DNA of 47,247 nucleotides from Caldimicrobium sp964493015 (lineage in GTDB: Bacteria; Desulfobacterota; Thermodesulfobacteria; Thermodesulfobacteriales; Thermodesulfobacteriaceae). Shown one piece after another: positions 25,044 through 33,867 of the stretch (positions within the stretch are counted from its first letter, which is position 1; each line of letters starts with the position of its first letter). Under the pieces are notes generated by a model. It did no database searches, was not told where the DNA came from, and was given only the letters and a program-made list of their open reading frames with translations. A program made the translations under genes and the position numbers. The stretch is taken from the NCBI GenBank assembly GCA_964493015.1, contig CAZBLU010000010.1, positions 1-47,247 of the forward strand. Reading direction: 5' to 3'.

Positions 25044-26599
25044 CACTTAGCCTCAGCTAATGCCTTTTTCCTCTCCTCTATGGTCTCCTCAAGGAGCCAC
25101 TTTTTCACCAGGGCTGCTGCTCTTTCAGGTTGGCTTCTAATAATACCTAAGGCGATTTCTCGCGGCAACACCTCTTCTTCCATTTCCTCAACTCTCACTT
25201 CTTCTACTGGGGCTACAGGAACCTCTGGCTTAACCTCAGGTGGAGCAGGTTTGATAGCCCTGAGCAAGGGCCTTACTACTAATAAATATAAGAGAATTAT
25301 CAAAATAATAAGAGCCAATGGTTTATACACTTGGCCTAAATAGTCCATAACACCTGGTTTTTTAACTGGGGGCTCGAAAAAGGTCCGAGCTTCAATCTTT
25401 ACCTCATCACCCCTCTCTGGATTATAACCTATAGCTCCTTTTACCAAATTTTCAATCCAGTCAATTTTAGCAGTCTCATTCTCACCAAGCACCTTTTTAT
25501 CCACTACTACAGCCACACTTATCTTCTTAATACTACCAGGCGCTATTTCTAAATTTCTAACTCTCTTTGAAACCTCATAATTTCTCACTACCCTCTTTTT
25601 TGTATAACTTTCTCCCTCACCTGAAGGAGTTGTGGCCTCAAATTTTTGAACCATGGCTCCCTTTGCCCCTGCTACTCCCTCCTCAGTCATCCCCCTTGTT
25701 TGTTTAGTCTCCTCTTCAAGGTCCTCAGAGAGGATAGCCGATCCCTCAGGATCTATACTTTCCTCAGATATACTCTCTTTGTCAAAGGAAAGGTCAACAG
25801 TTACCTGGGCCTGGGCTTTCCCATAACCCAAGGCAGACCACAATAGTTCTTCCACTTTGTTTTTCAGATTTTCTTCCACTCTTCTTTTGTAAGCTAATTG
25901 TGTAGCAGAAAGAAGCTCTTCCTGTTCCTCTGGAGTATAAAGATTTTTCCCCGTTTGGGCATCTACAACCGTTATATTCTTGGGCTCAAGCTTAGGAACA
26001 GCTCCGCTTACTAAATTGACTATACCTTTGACCTGGGCAGGGGTAAGAGAGTATCCTGGCTTTAGTTCAAGCAATACAGAGGCTTTAGGTGGTTTTTCCT
26101 CCTCAACAAAGAGGCTTTCCTTAGGCATAGCCAGATGCACCCTTACCGCTTTCACACCCTTTATGCCTGCTATTGTTCTGGCAAGCTCCCCCTCTAAGGC
26201 CCTCTGATAATTGACCTTTTCCTGAAATTCGGTTAGGCCTAACTTTTCCTTGTCAAAGAGTTCAAAACCAGGCCCCCCAATTCCCAAGAGACCTCTACTT
26301 GCTATCTCCATCCTAACCTCAGGCACCCGCTCCTCAGGGATGTAAATGCTTCCGTCCTTTTCTACTTTGTAAGGAATCTTTTGTTCCTTAAGATATTGGA
26401 CCACTTGTCCAGCTGTAGCTTCATCAAGCCCTCGATATAAAAGGCCATAGGGAGTCCTCCCCACAAACCAGAAAATTAAAGCTATAAGTAGAGCTAAACC
26501 AAAGAGCCCCCCAAGGAAAAGACCCTTTTGCCTTGGGGTCAATTTCTGCCAAGACTCTTTGAGGGAGAGCACCGTATTTTTGAGATCAAAAGGAGGCAT
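25043..26599 (-). CDS. fliF: Flagellar M-ring protein FliF
   Basis: The MS-ring protein that is built first in the inner membrane. Membrane helix 1 lies near residues 25-46 (LFLGGLFGLALLIALIFWFV) and helix 2 near 425-445 (LALIILIILLYLLVV). The periplasmic ring-building motifs between them include YRGLDEATAGQVVQYLKEQ and GPGFELFDKEKLGLTEFQEK. The C-terminal FliG-binding tail is present. Length (518 aa) is normal. It follows fliE by 12 bases and overlaps fliG by 3-4 bases. Confidence 0.97.
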   Translation of the reverse strand: MPPFDLKNTVLSLKESWQKLTPRQKGLFLGGLFGLALLIALIFWFVGRTPYGLLYRGLDEATAGQVVQYLKEQKIPYKVEKDGSIYIPEERVPEVRMEIASRGLLGIGGPGFELFDKEKLGLTEFQEKVNYQRALEGELARTIAGIKGVKAVRVHLAMPKESLFVEEEKPPKASVLLELKPGYSLTPAQVKGIVNLVSGAVPKLEPKNITVVDAQTGKNLYTPEEQEELLSATQLAYKRRVEENLKNKVEELLWSALGYGKAQAQVTVDLSFDKESISEESIDPEGSAILSEDLEEETKQTRGMTEEGVAGAKGAMVQKFEATTPSGEGESYTKKRVVRNYEVSKRVRNLEIAPGSIKKISVAVVVDKKVLGENETAKIDWIENLVKGAIGYNPERGDEVKIEARTFFEPPVKKPGVMDYLGQVYKPLALIILIILLYLLVVRPLLRAIKPAPPEVKPEVPVAPVEEVRVEEMEEEVLPREIALGIIRSQPERAAALVKKWLLEETIEERKKALAEAK

Positions 26600-26611
26600 C
26601 CGTCCTTACCC

Positions 26612-26896
26612 CTAAATCTGCATCCTCATAATTTCCTGGTAAGCCTCTAACACCTTATTTCTAACCCTAAGCAAAAGCTTCATACTGTTATCTGCCTGAG
26701 AAATCTTTAAGGCCACCTCGGCAGGATCTATTTCTTCTCCTTTGGCTAAGGATAAAAGGGCCTCTTCAGCCTCCTTTTCCTTCTGATCAATCTCTTTTAG
26801 TTTATCTAAAAGCATATCCGCAAACTTAACCCTTTCTCCTTTCTCTACAGCTCTGTACAGAGAAACCTTATTAATCCCTAATCCATTAACCTTCAT
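26612..26896 (-). CDS. fliE: Flagellar hook-basal body complex protein FliE
   Basis: A small rod-base protein linking the MS ring to the rod. The C-terminal half is diagnostic: DPAEVALKISQADNSMKLLL and RNKVLEAYQEIMRMQI. I prefer ATG 26896 (94 aa) to the GTG one codon earlier because AGGGGG precedes it by about six bases. Position between flgC and fliF is the common basal body gene order. Confidence 0.95.
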   Translation of the reverse strand: MKVNGLGINKVSLYRAVEKGERVKFADMLLDKLKEIDQKEKEAEEALLSLAKGEEIDPAEVALKISQADNSMKLLLRVRNKVLEAYQEIMRMQI

Positions 26897-26911
26897 CACT
26901 TACCCCCTAAC

Positions 26912-27322
26912 TTATTTTAATAGCTCTAAGGTTCTAAGGAACATACTCTTTGTGGTAGAGAGGACATTAAGATTGGCCTCATAGGCCCTACCTGCAGAGA
27001 GCAGCTCTACCATCTCTGTTATGACCTCCACATTGGGATACTTCACAATGCCCCGTTCATCAGCATCAGGATGGCCTGGATCATAGACCTCTCTAAAGGG
27101 TGAAGGATTGTCTTGAATGCGCTCCACCTTGACCATTTTCAAAAAAGGTTCCTTCTCTGAGAGAGGAACTGCCTTTAAAACCACATCTTTGGCCCTGTAA
27201 GGCCCCCCCTCTAAGGTTCTCGTAACCTGAGCATTAGCAATATTGGTAGCCGTGACATTTAACCTTACCCTCTGGGCCTGCAAGGCACTTCCAGCAATCC
27301 TTCCTGCCTTGAGAAGATTCAT
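26912..27322 (-). CDS. flgC: Flagellar basal-body rod protein FlgC
   Basis: A proximal rod protein of 136 aa, exported by the flagellar type III route. The N-terminal helix ends in LNVTATNIANAQVTR, the family's ANI.N motif. The segment VYDPGHPDADERGIVKYPNV and the C-terminal MVELLSAGRAYEANLNVLSTTKSM are FlgC hallmarks. It lies two bases after flgB and 12 before fliE. Confidence 0.97.
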   Translation of the reverse strand: MNLLKAGRIAGSALQAQRVRLNVTATNIANAQVTRTLEGGPYRAKDVVLKAVPLSEKEPFLKMVKVERIQDNPSPFREVYDPGHPDADERGIVKYPNVEVITEMVELLSAGRAYEANLNVLSTTKSMFLRTLELLK

Positions 27323-27324
27323 CT

Positions 27325-27720
27325 CTACTTACCTCCTTCGGTAATGATCTCTCTAAGTCTCTCCAGTTCCTTGGCTAAGGCCTGAAGAGTGCTCTCATAG
27401 AGTAGTTGATTTTCCATTAGGGCAGTCATCTCCTCCTCAAGACTTACGTTATTTGGCGTTCCAAGCGTATCTGGTTGATAAACTCTCACCAGATCACTTA
27501 ATCTGCTATCTCTGAGGGGAATATGTCTGGAGGAGGAGGTCTTTAAAAGACGCTCCCTCTGAAGATATCTCTCCATCACCTTTTCAAAGGGTATATCCTT
27601 TCTCCTATAACCTGGGGTATCAACATTAGCAATATTGGCAGAAAGCAGATGATGTCTTTCTGTTCTTAACCTTAGTGAGACCTTAATGGTATCTAAAAGT
27701 TTTTGAAAATTTCCCCACAT
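27325..27720 (-). CDS. flgB: Flagellar basal-body rod protein FlgB
   Basis: A proximal rod protein of 131 aa. HHLLSANIANVDTPGYRRKD near residues 23-42 is the rod-protein signature, and NNVSLEEEMTALMENQLLYE is typical of FlgB. It begins the structural part of the operon, nine bases after the upstream activator gene. I found no clear sigma-54 (-24/-12) promoter directly before it, so it may depend on read-through. Confidence 0.96.
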   Translation of the reverse strand: MWGNFQKLLDTIKVSLRLRTERHHLLSANIANVDTPGYRRKDIPFEKVMERYLQRERLLKTSSSRHIPLRDSRLSDLVRVYQPDTLGTPNNVSLEEEMTALMENQLLYESTLQALAKELERLREIITEGGK

Positions 27721-27729
27721 ACCTTCACC

Positions 27730-29097
27730 TCAGAAATTTGAAAGCAAACCTTTCTCTTCATATTCCCTTAATTTGTTTCGAAGGGTTCTTACAGTTATAC
27801 CCAATAACTCGGCAGCTTTGCTTTTATTCCCCTTGGTAAGTTTAAGGGCTTTCAAAATAGCCTCTCTCTCCATTTCATCCAAAGGCTTAATTAGCTCATC
27901 TACTGATGTTTTAATATCAAAATTTGTGCCTGTAATGTTAGGCCCTAAGCCATAGTCAGATTGCGTATACAAAGATTCTTCTCCTAAGGGAGCCGTCAAA
28001 TGAGTGACATCAATATACTCCTCCGTAGAGATAATAATAGCCCTTTCTATCATATTTTTTAGTTCCCTCACATTACCTGGAAAGGAATAGGAAAGAAGAA
28101 ATTTCCAGGCCTCAGAAGTAAAATCTCTCTTCGGCTTATTATAAAGAGAGGAAAATTTTTCCAGATAATATTTTGCCAAAAATTTGACATCCTCTTTCCT
28201 CTCTCTCAAAGGAGGTATTTTAACGGTAATGACATTGATACGGTAGAAAAGGTCAGCCCGAAAGCGTCCTTCGGCAACTTCTTTTTCAATATCTCTATTG
28301 GTAGTAGAAATTAGGCGAAAATCAACTTTAATTGGCTGATACCCCCCAAGACGATCAACCTCCCCTTCTTGAAGGACCCTTAAAAGCTTACTCTGTAAGA
28401 GCGGATGCATCTCCGTTATTTCATCCAAAAGGAGGGTGCCTTGATGGGCAAGCTCGATTTTTCCCTTTTTTCTATAAACTGCTCCAGAAAAGGCACCTTT
28501 CTCATAGCCAAAGAGCTCTGATTCCAGGAGATTCTCAGGCAGGGCAGCACAGTTGATGGCAACAAAAGGCCCATCCTTGCGGTCACTCTTAGCATGGATA
28601 AATCTGGCCAAAAGTTCCTTTCCCGTTCCTGACTCTCCCACTAACAAAACAGGGGCCTTGGTCTTAGCTACCTCTACTAAGGCACCTAAAATCTTTAATA
28701 AGCGCGGGTCCTGAGTAAGAAAACCCTCCTCTAAGAGGACCTTCCTCTCTTCCAAGGTATAAAGGATACTCTTTTCAATAAGTTCCAGAGGGGAACTAAG
28801 TAGCTTTATGTCTTTAGCTCCACGGCGAATGAGTTCAATAGCCCTCTCTAAGGCTATCTCCTCAGCTAAAAAAATCAGGGCGATATTTCCTCTCTTAAAA
28901 AAGGGCTCAAGCAAGTTAAAATCCTTAATTTCCTCCTCCTTAAGTTCATATACTAAAAGCTGAAGGTCCTGGGGAAGAAGTTCAGGATGAAAAGCACCCT
29001 TTTCCCAATATTGAACCACAAGGCCCCTCTCCCTTAGGACCTCTAAAATTAACTTTGTCTCTAAGGAACTTCCCACTATACCTATCTTTCCACTCAT
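27730..29097 (-). CDS. Sigma-54-dependent flagellar transcription activator with pseudo-receiver (FlrC/FlgR-like)
   Basis: A 455-residue enhancer-binding protein. The N-terminal 120 residues fold like a receiver domain but lack the phosphoacceptor Asp (LLVYELKEEE at the expected site) and the conserved Lys near the end (IKLLSSPLE), so it is probably not phosphorylated. The AAA+ module has Walker A GESGTGKELLARF near 152-164. The sigma-54 contact loop reads GAFSGA rather than GAFTGA, and Walker B is TLLLDEITEM. A Fis-type helix-turn-helix (GNKSKAAELLGITVRTLRNK) closes it. Position directly before flgB points to control of flagellar genes. It is one base after the TPR gene. Confidence 0.87.
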   Translation of the reverse strand: MSGKIGIVGSSLETKLILEVLRERGLVVQYWEKGAFHPELLPQDLQLLVYELKEEEIKDFNLLEPFFKRGNIALIFLAEEIALERAIELIRRGAKDIKLLSSPLELIEKSILYTLEERKVLLEEGFLTQDPRLLKILGALVEVAKTKAPVLLVGESGTGKELLARFIHAKSDRKDGPFVAINCAALPENLLESELFGYEKGAFSGAVYRKKGKIELAHQGTLLLDEITEMHPLLQSKLLRVLQEGEVDRLGGYQPIKVDFRLISTTNRDIEKEVAEGRFRADLFYRINVITVKIPPLRERKEDVKFLAKYYLEKFSSLYNKPKRDFTSEAWKFLLSYSFPGNVRELKNMIERAIIISTEEYIDVTHLTAPLGEESLYTQSDYGLGPNITGTNFDIKTSVDELIKPLDEMEREAILKALKLTKGNKSKAAELLGITVRTLRNKLREYEEKGLLSNF

Positions 29098-29098
29098 C

Positions 29099-30937
29099 TC
29101 AATAGACCAGTTTTTGAGCTCGCCTCATAAGATCTTGGATAGTTTTATACTGTCTGGCCACTTCCCCTTCTATTCCCTCCTTTTCCTCAAGCCTTTTCCA
29201 CAGTTCAGGTGTATTTTGTAAATCTCCCTTTCGTTCTAAATGATAGGCCTCTAACCACAGGATTTTAGGATTTTGGGGGAATTTAGTCTTAGCCTCTTCA
29301 AGTATGGTCTCAAACAATTTAGGCTCTGAAGAAAAGGTCTCTACAAGTAGGACTAAATAATTTTCAGGCAAGGCCTTAAAAAAATAGGTCTTAAGTATAT
29401 TATATGCTAAAGAATACTTTTTTTTCTCTATAGCTGTATAAAAGGCCTGTTGATAAAGTTCTTCTTTGTAAAAAGAAGGTAGAGAGCTCTTTTGAACCTC
29501 TTCAAGTAATTTATTACCTTCTTCTATATTAGCATTTAATGTATTTTTAGTCAGAAGATATAGATATTCTGGGAAACCTCTAAGGGTCTTCCCCCAACGT
29601 GTGGACAAATAACGAAAAAGGCTCTCTCCTAATTCCTTTTCCTTCAACTCGTCAGCTAAAAAGGCTAATTTAAGATAGTAATCAGCTAAATAATTTTCAG
29701 GCAACTTCAGGTCATAGGCTTGAAGAAAAAAATAGGCACTTAGTCTCCAGAGGCGGTAATTGAAAAATTCCTTCCCTAAAAGATAATAAAAAGTTCCACA
29801 CTGAGCCTCTCGAAGGGTCTCCTCCTCCTTCATAGCCAAATCTGTGAGGTAAGTTATTTCCCCCTTTAAAAATTTGAGAGGAACAAGGGAGGTTGTTGCC
29901 TGACAATAGTAATCAAAGACCTGAGGAGAAAAAGAACTTTGAGGATAGTTAGCTAAGAATTCCTTAGCTCTCTCTCTGGTTTTTTCCCAATCCTTCTTCT
30001 GGAAAAAAATCTTAATACCAAGAAAGGAAGCCTCCTCTGCAATGGGCTCCCCAGGATATTTGGTTTTAATCTGCGTGATATACATAAGTAAATCTTCCAC
30101 TGTTTTAGCTGGCAAGAGCTCTTTAACTGTAGCCCTTTCATAGGTTAGCTGATAAAGTCTAAATTTAGAAAGAAAGGCCTCCTTAGTGTAATCCCACTCT
30201 GTCACTATGAGCTGATAAAACCTCTTAGCATTTCGAGGATCACCTTTAGCTAAATAGGCCTCGGCTAATTTGAAAAAAAGGCTCTTAGCCTGAGCATATT
30301 CCCCACCAAGATTCACAAAATTATAAAGGGCACTTTCTGCCTCTTTGAGTTTGCCCCCCTTTAGATAATAATAAAACCTGGCCTGATTAATTTCACCTGC
30401 TAAAGACTTCAATAGTTTGGCCTCTGAGACCTCAACTTTCTCATTAAAGAGAAGATATTGTATAGCACTAATCTCTTCGGCAAAGCTTTCTGCACAAAAG
30501 TTAGCGCTAAGGGCTTTCAACTCCCTTTGTGCCTCCTTTTCTTTACCACGAAGATAAAGGACTTTCACCTTCAAAAGATCTGCTTTGCAGGAAACCTCTG
30601 TGCCTCTTCTAAGACTACTTGCCCGTTCAGCCAGATCTAAGGCCTTGTCAAGATTGCCCGTTAAATAGTAGCTCTCGGCAAGAAGCAAAAATTCCTCTGC
30701 AGAAAGTGGAGCCAAAGGGGGAATCTTTTGATGAAGGCTAACTACCCTCTCATAATCCCTGAGTTTATATGCATTTTCTATCTCCTGAAGAAGCTTTTCA
30801 TCAACAGTAACCTCTTTACTGGCATTATATATAATTCCCTTCAATATCTCTCTCTTAGACTCCGCATAGACCACAACAAAAAGGAAGATAAGGAAAATAA
30901 GAATTAACAGAAAATTACGAACCAAACCTTTAAACAT
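29099..30937 (-). CDS. Exported TPR-repeat protein in the flagellar operon
   Basis: I do not recognise a named family. The 612 aa start with a signal peptide or anchor (LLILIFLIFLFVVVYA, about residues 11-26). The rest is helical with many degenerate TPR-like units, for example ESYYLTGNLDKALDLAERAS near 89-108, AEAYLAKGDPRNAKRFYQLI near 227-246, and YPGEPIAEEASFLGIKIF. A periplasmic scaffold is likely. It lies between two sigma-54 activators (20 bases after one, one base before the other) and upstream of flgB. It might serve flagellar assembly, as TPR proteins do in some polar-flagella systems, but that is inference. Confidence 0.7.
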   Translation of the reverse strand: MFKGLVRNFLLILIFLIFLFVVVYAESKREILKGIIYNASKEVTVDEKLLQEIENAYKLRDYERVVSLHQKIPPLAPLSAEEFLLLAESYYLTGNLDKALDLAERASSLRRGTEVSCKADLLKVKVLYLRGKEKEAQRELKALSANFCAESFAEEISAIQYLLFNEKVEVSEAKLLKSLAGEINQARFYYYLKGGKLKEAESALYNFVNLGGEYAQAKSLFFKLAEAYLAKGDPRNAKRFYQLIVTEWDYTKEAFLSKFRLYQLTYERATVKELLPAKTVEDLLMYITQIKTKYPGEPIAEEASFLGIKIFFQKKDWEKTRERAKEFLANYPQSSFSPQVFDYYCQATTSLVPLKFLKGEITYLTDLAMKEEETLREAQCGTFYYLLGKEFFNYRLWRLSAYFFLQAYDLKLPENYLADYYLKLAFLADELKEKELGESLFRYLSTRWGKTLRGFPEYLYLLTKNTLNANIEEGNKLLEEVQKSSLPSFYKEELYQQAFYTAIEKKKYSLAYNILKTYFFKALPENYLVLLVETFSSEPKLFETILEEAKTKFPQNPKILWLEAYHLERKGDLQNTPELWKRLEEKEGIEGEVARQYKTIQDLMRRAQKLVY

Positions 30938-30957
30938 CCATGAATAATATTCAAAAA

Positions 30958-31977
30958 CTATGCCAATTTATATTTTTTTAATTTCTCAATAAAGGTAGTG
31001 CGATTAAGTCCTAAGAGCTTAGCGGCCTTACTTCTTACTCCTTTGGATAGTTCTAAGGCCCTAAGGAGATAGTAAATTTCTATTTCTTTAAGCAATTCTT
31101 GAAGAGAAATACTCTCCTCTTTTAGTTCTGGTAAACGCAAAATTTTCTTGGAAAAGTATAATTTTTCGTCAATTAGTTCTTCCGTAAGGTTAGTTTTATT
31201 TTCCTCTTTCTTTTTAGTTTTCAAATTTCTGAGATGAGGAGGAAGATCTTCCAAGGTTAATTCCTCTCCATCTGAGAGAATGATCATTCTCTCTAAGAGA
31301 TTTTCCAATTCTCTAATATTGCCAGGCCAGGTGTGCTGTAACAAGATAGGCAAAATTTCTGGAGACATCCTTTTAGGGGGGATACCCTCTTTAGCACAGA
31401 TCTTATAAATTAAAAATTCAGCCAAGATAGGTATGTCCTCTACCCTTTCCCTTAAGGGCAAAAGCTGAATAGGGATTACATTTAAACGAAAATATAAATC
31501 CTCTCTAAACCTTCCTTTTTTTACCAGTTCTTCAAGATTCTGATTTGTGGCAGCAATGATACGGGCATTAACTTTAATAGGAGTTTCTCCCCCCAGTCTT
31601 TCAATTACCCTTTCCTGAATGGCTCTCAATAACTTGGCCTGTAGTTTCAAAGGCATATCTCCAATCTCATCCAGAAAAAGGGTTCCCTCTGAGGCTATCT
31701 CAAATTTCCCAGGCTTGGCTTTGACTGCCCCAGTAAAGGCTCCCTTTTCATAGCCAAAAAGCTCCGCCTCCAATAACTCCTCTGGAATAGCTGCACAATT
31801 GATAGCTACAAAGGGCCCCTTTCTGCCACTTTGATAGTGAATGTATTTAGCTAAGACCTCCTTCCCTGTGCCTGATTCACCAAGGATAAGAACAGTGCTT
31901 GAAGAGGGGGCTACTTTTTTAGCAATTTGATAGATTTCCCGCATCTTCTCATTGCGGGTCTCTAAGAGATAACTCAT
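30958..31977 (-). CDS. Sigma-54 interaction domain activator without regulatory domain (FleQ/PspF-like)
   Basis: A 339-residue protein starting directly with the AAA+ module: Walker A GESGTGKEVLAKY near residues 33-45, intact GAFTGA loop, Walker B TLFLDEIGDMP and the arginine-finger region RFREDLYFRLNVIP. A linker of about 40 charged residues leads to a Fis-type helix-turn-helix (RSKAAKLLGLNRTTFIEKLK). There is no receiver, GAF or PAS domain, so activity must be set by expression level or by a partner. It heads the flagellar operon and is a candidate master regulator (FleQ/FlrA position). Its promoter lies only about seven bases before the ATG. Confidence 0.88.
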   Translation of the reverse strand: MSYLLETRNEKMREIYQIAKKVAPSSSTVLILGESGTGKEVLAKYIHYQSGRKGPFVAINCAAIPEELLEAELFGYEKGAFTGAVKAKPGKFEIASEGTLFLDEIGDMPLKLQAKLLRAIQERVIERLGGETPIKVNARIIAATNQNLEELVKKGRFREDLYFRLNVIPIQLLPLRERVEDIPILAEFLIYKICAKEGIPPKRMSPEILPILLQHTWPGNIRELENLLERMIILSDGEELTLEDLPPHLRNLKTKKKEENKTNLTEELIDEKLYFSKKILRLPELKEESISLQELLKEIEIYYLLRALELSKGVRSKAAKLLGLNRTTFIEKLKKYKLA

Positions 31978-31984
31978 AAAAAGG

Positions 31985-32012
31985 ATTATATAACAAAATT
32001 GACAGGTGTCAA
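31985..32012 (-). promoter_or_regulatory. Near-consensus promoter with overlapping palindrome, probably giving a leaderless mRNA
   Basis: On the minus strand TTGACA (32012-32007) and TATAAT (31990-31985) are 16 bases apart. Only seven bases separate the -10 box from the ATG at 31977, so transcription should begin at or just before the start codon. The -35 box is one arm of a TTGACA-CC-TGTCAA palindrome (32012-31999), a plausible repressor site. Confidence 0.65.
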
Positions 32013-32029
32013 ATTTTTGAACACAACCC

Positions 32030-33088
32030 CTATTTCATGGCAGCCCCAGCCACAGTGCCAAGGACAGAGATAGGCACCTGCTCTTCTACCCCCTTGGCTG
32101 CCCTGTTTACACTCTTAAGGGTCTTTTTTGCCTCCGTATAGAGGCTATCATCCTTTAAAAGCTTTCCCAAGGTTCCTTCACCCCTTTCAATCTTAGCTAC
32201 AATTTTATCAAGGTTCTGAGCGGTATTTCTAAGATCCTTGGAGAGAGCCCTTAAGTCTTTATAAACCTCGTCATCATTAATAAGCTTTCCAAGGGTTCCC
32301 TCACCCTTTTCCAATTTTTTAGAGACCTTCTCTAAGTTTGCAGCAGTATTCTTTAGATTTACATATAGGCTTTCGTCTTTAATGAGTTTCCCTAAGGTTC
32401 CCTCCCCTTTATCTATTTGCTGAGCTAAAACCTCAAGCTTTTGGCTGGCATTTTTTAAGCTCTGAGAAAGGGCAACAAAATCCTTGTAGAGTTTATCATC
32501 AGCTATAAGTTTGCCCAAGGTTCCCTGGCCCTTTTCCACCTTGTCAGCAATTTTCTTAAAACTTTCAGAGGCATCCCTTATATTAGCCACTAAAATCTTT
32601 AGATTTTCCTTTCCTTCCTGAGTTCCAAGGACTTCCTTTAAACCCTCTACAGCAGGACCAATACTGGCTAAAATCTGATCAAGATCTACCGCACTTTCTG
32701 TTTTAGCAATCATTCCTCCTTCAGCAAGATAATTTGAGGAATAGCCAGGCTTTAATTCCACATACTTATCTCCCAAGACCCCAAAGGTACGCACCACAGC
32801 TGAGGCATCTTCTTGGATCTTATACTTTTTATAAATAAGAAGTTCCACCTTGGCTTTACCCTCAGGAGTGAGGCTAATTGCTCCCACCTTTCCGATAGGC
32901 ACTCCTGCCATCTCTACCTTCGCCCCTCTAATAAGGCCTGAGACACTATCAAATACCGCATAAATTCTGTAACTATCTTTGGGGGTAAAGGCCTCCTGAG
33001 CAAGTTGAACTGTAAGATATAAAAGGGCAAGGATACCCAGAAAAACAAAGATACCCACTTTCCATTCTGTTCCCCTTCTATTATTCAT
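32030..33088 (-). CDS. MlaD/MCE-family lipid transport protein with C-terminal repeats
   Basis: One N-terminal membrane helix (KVGIFVFLGILALLYLTVQL, residues 10-29) and an MCE domain (about 38-115: YRIYAVFDSVSGLIRGAKVE, then VKLELK-like KYVELKPGYS) identify it as the periplasmic substrate-binding ring of an Mla-type system. It moves phospholipid between inner and outer membranes. The C-terminal part is unusual: four copies of a G(Q/E)GTLGKL motif followed by acidic LY/VY, spaced 41, 34 and 41 residues, within a predicted coiled coil (about 180-330). The ATPase and permease partners are adjacent. MlaB and MlaC are not seen. Confidence 0.87.
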   Translation of the reverse strand: MNNRRGTEWKVGIFVFLGILALLYLTVQLAQEAFTPKDSYRIYAVFDSVSGLIRGAKVEMAGVPIGKVGAISLTPEGKAKVELLIYKKYKIQEDASAVVRTFGVLGDKYVELKPGYSSNYLAEGGMIAKTESAVDLDQILASIGPAVEGLKEVLGTQEGKENLKILVANIRDASESFKKIADKVEKGQGTLGKLIADDKLYKDFVALSQSLKNASQKLEVLAQQIDKGEGTLGKLIKDESLYVNLKNTAANLEKVSKKLEKGEGTLGKLINDDEVYKDLRALSKDLRNTAQNLDKIVAKIERGEGTLGKLLKDDSLYTEAKKTLKSVNRAAKGVEEQVPISVLGTVAGAAMK

Positions 33089-33100
33089 CCTTTCACCTCC

Positions 33101-33862
33101 CTATTTCTCTTTGAGGCTCTCACCCTCTTCATGCTCCAAGAGAGCACTCTCTAAAAATTTTCGCACAAAAGGATGGGTTGAGGCCCTAATCTTTTCGGGA
33201 TCTCCCTCTTCAATAATAACCCCTTCATGCAAAAAAGCTATATGTTGAGCATATTTAAAGGCTAATACCAAGTCATGACTAATTACCACACAGGTAACGC
33301 CATAGGTCTCTTTTATTTTCTTGATCAGGTCCATGATGGTAATCTGTAGTATAGGATCAAGGCCTGTTGTGGGCTCATCAAAAAGTATGACTTGAGGATT
33401 TAGGGCAAGGGTTCTAGCAAGGGCAGCCCTTTTTCTCATGCCCCCAGAAAGCTCTGAAGGGTATTTATCCTTTGCCTGCAAAAGCTCAACAGCCTGAAGT
33501 AATTCTTCCACCTTGGCCTCTATTTCTTTTTTAGAAAGAGAGGTATGTTCCCTTATGGGGAAGGCCACATTCTCGGCAACTGTCATAGAATCAAAAAGCG
33601 CCCCTTCCTGAAAGAGAAGCCCAATTTTTTTCCTAATCCTTTGGAGTTCCCTCTCTGAAAGCTTAGTGATATCCTGATTTTCAAACCAGATCTCTCCCTC
33701 ATCAGGCCTTAAAAGCCCCACAATGTGCTTCAAGAGGACACTTTTACCCGTCCCACTTCCTCCCATAATGAAAGTGATCTTCTCAGGAGGAATGTAGAGA
33801 TTGACTCCCCGCAAAACCTGAAAGGAATTAAAGCTTTTTTTCAGATTTTTTATGGTAATCAT
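33101..33862 (-). CDS. ABC transporter ATP-binding protein, MlaF-like
   Basis: The ATPase of the MCE lipid transporter, 253 aa. Walker A is MGGSGTGKSVLLKHI near residues 34-48. The segment GLLFQEGALFDSMTVAENV is characteristic of MlaF/Ttg2A proteins, as are the signature ELSGGMRKRAALARTLAL and Walker B VILFDEPTTGLDPI. The switch His is in VISHD. It lies five bases after the permease gene and 12 before the MCE gene. Confidence 0.92.
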   Translation of the reverse strand: MITIKNLKKSFNSFQVLRGVNLYIPPEKITFIMGGSGTGKSVLLKHIVGLLRPDEGEIWFENQDITKLSERELQRIRKKIGLLFQEGALFDSMTVAENVAFPIREHTSLSKKEIEAKVEELLQAVELLQAKDKYPSELSGGMRKRAALARTLALNPQVILFDEPTTGLDPILQITIMDLIKKIKETYGVTCVVISHDLVLAFKYAQHIAFLHEGVIIEEGDPEKIRASTHPFVRKFLESALLEHEEGESLKEK

Positions 33863-33867
33863 GTCCC

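Noticed and set aside
27721..27800. Sigma-54 (-24/-12) promoter before flgB
   Set aside because: I could not find a GG-N10-GC pair with the right context on the minus strand, despite two sigma-54 activators nearby.
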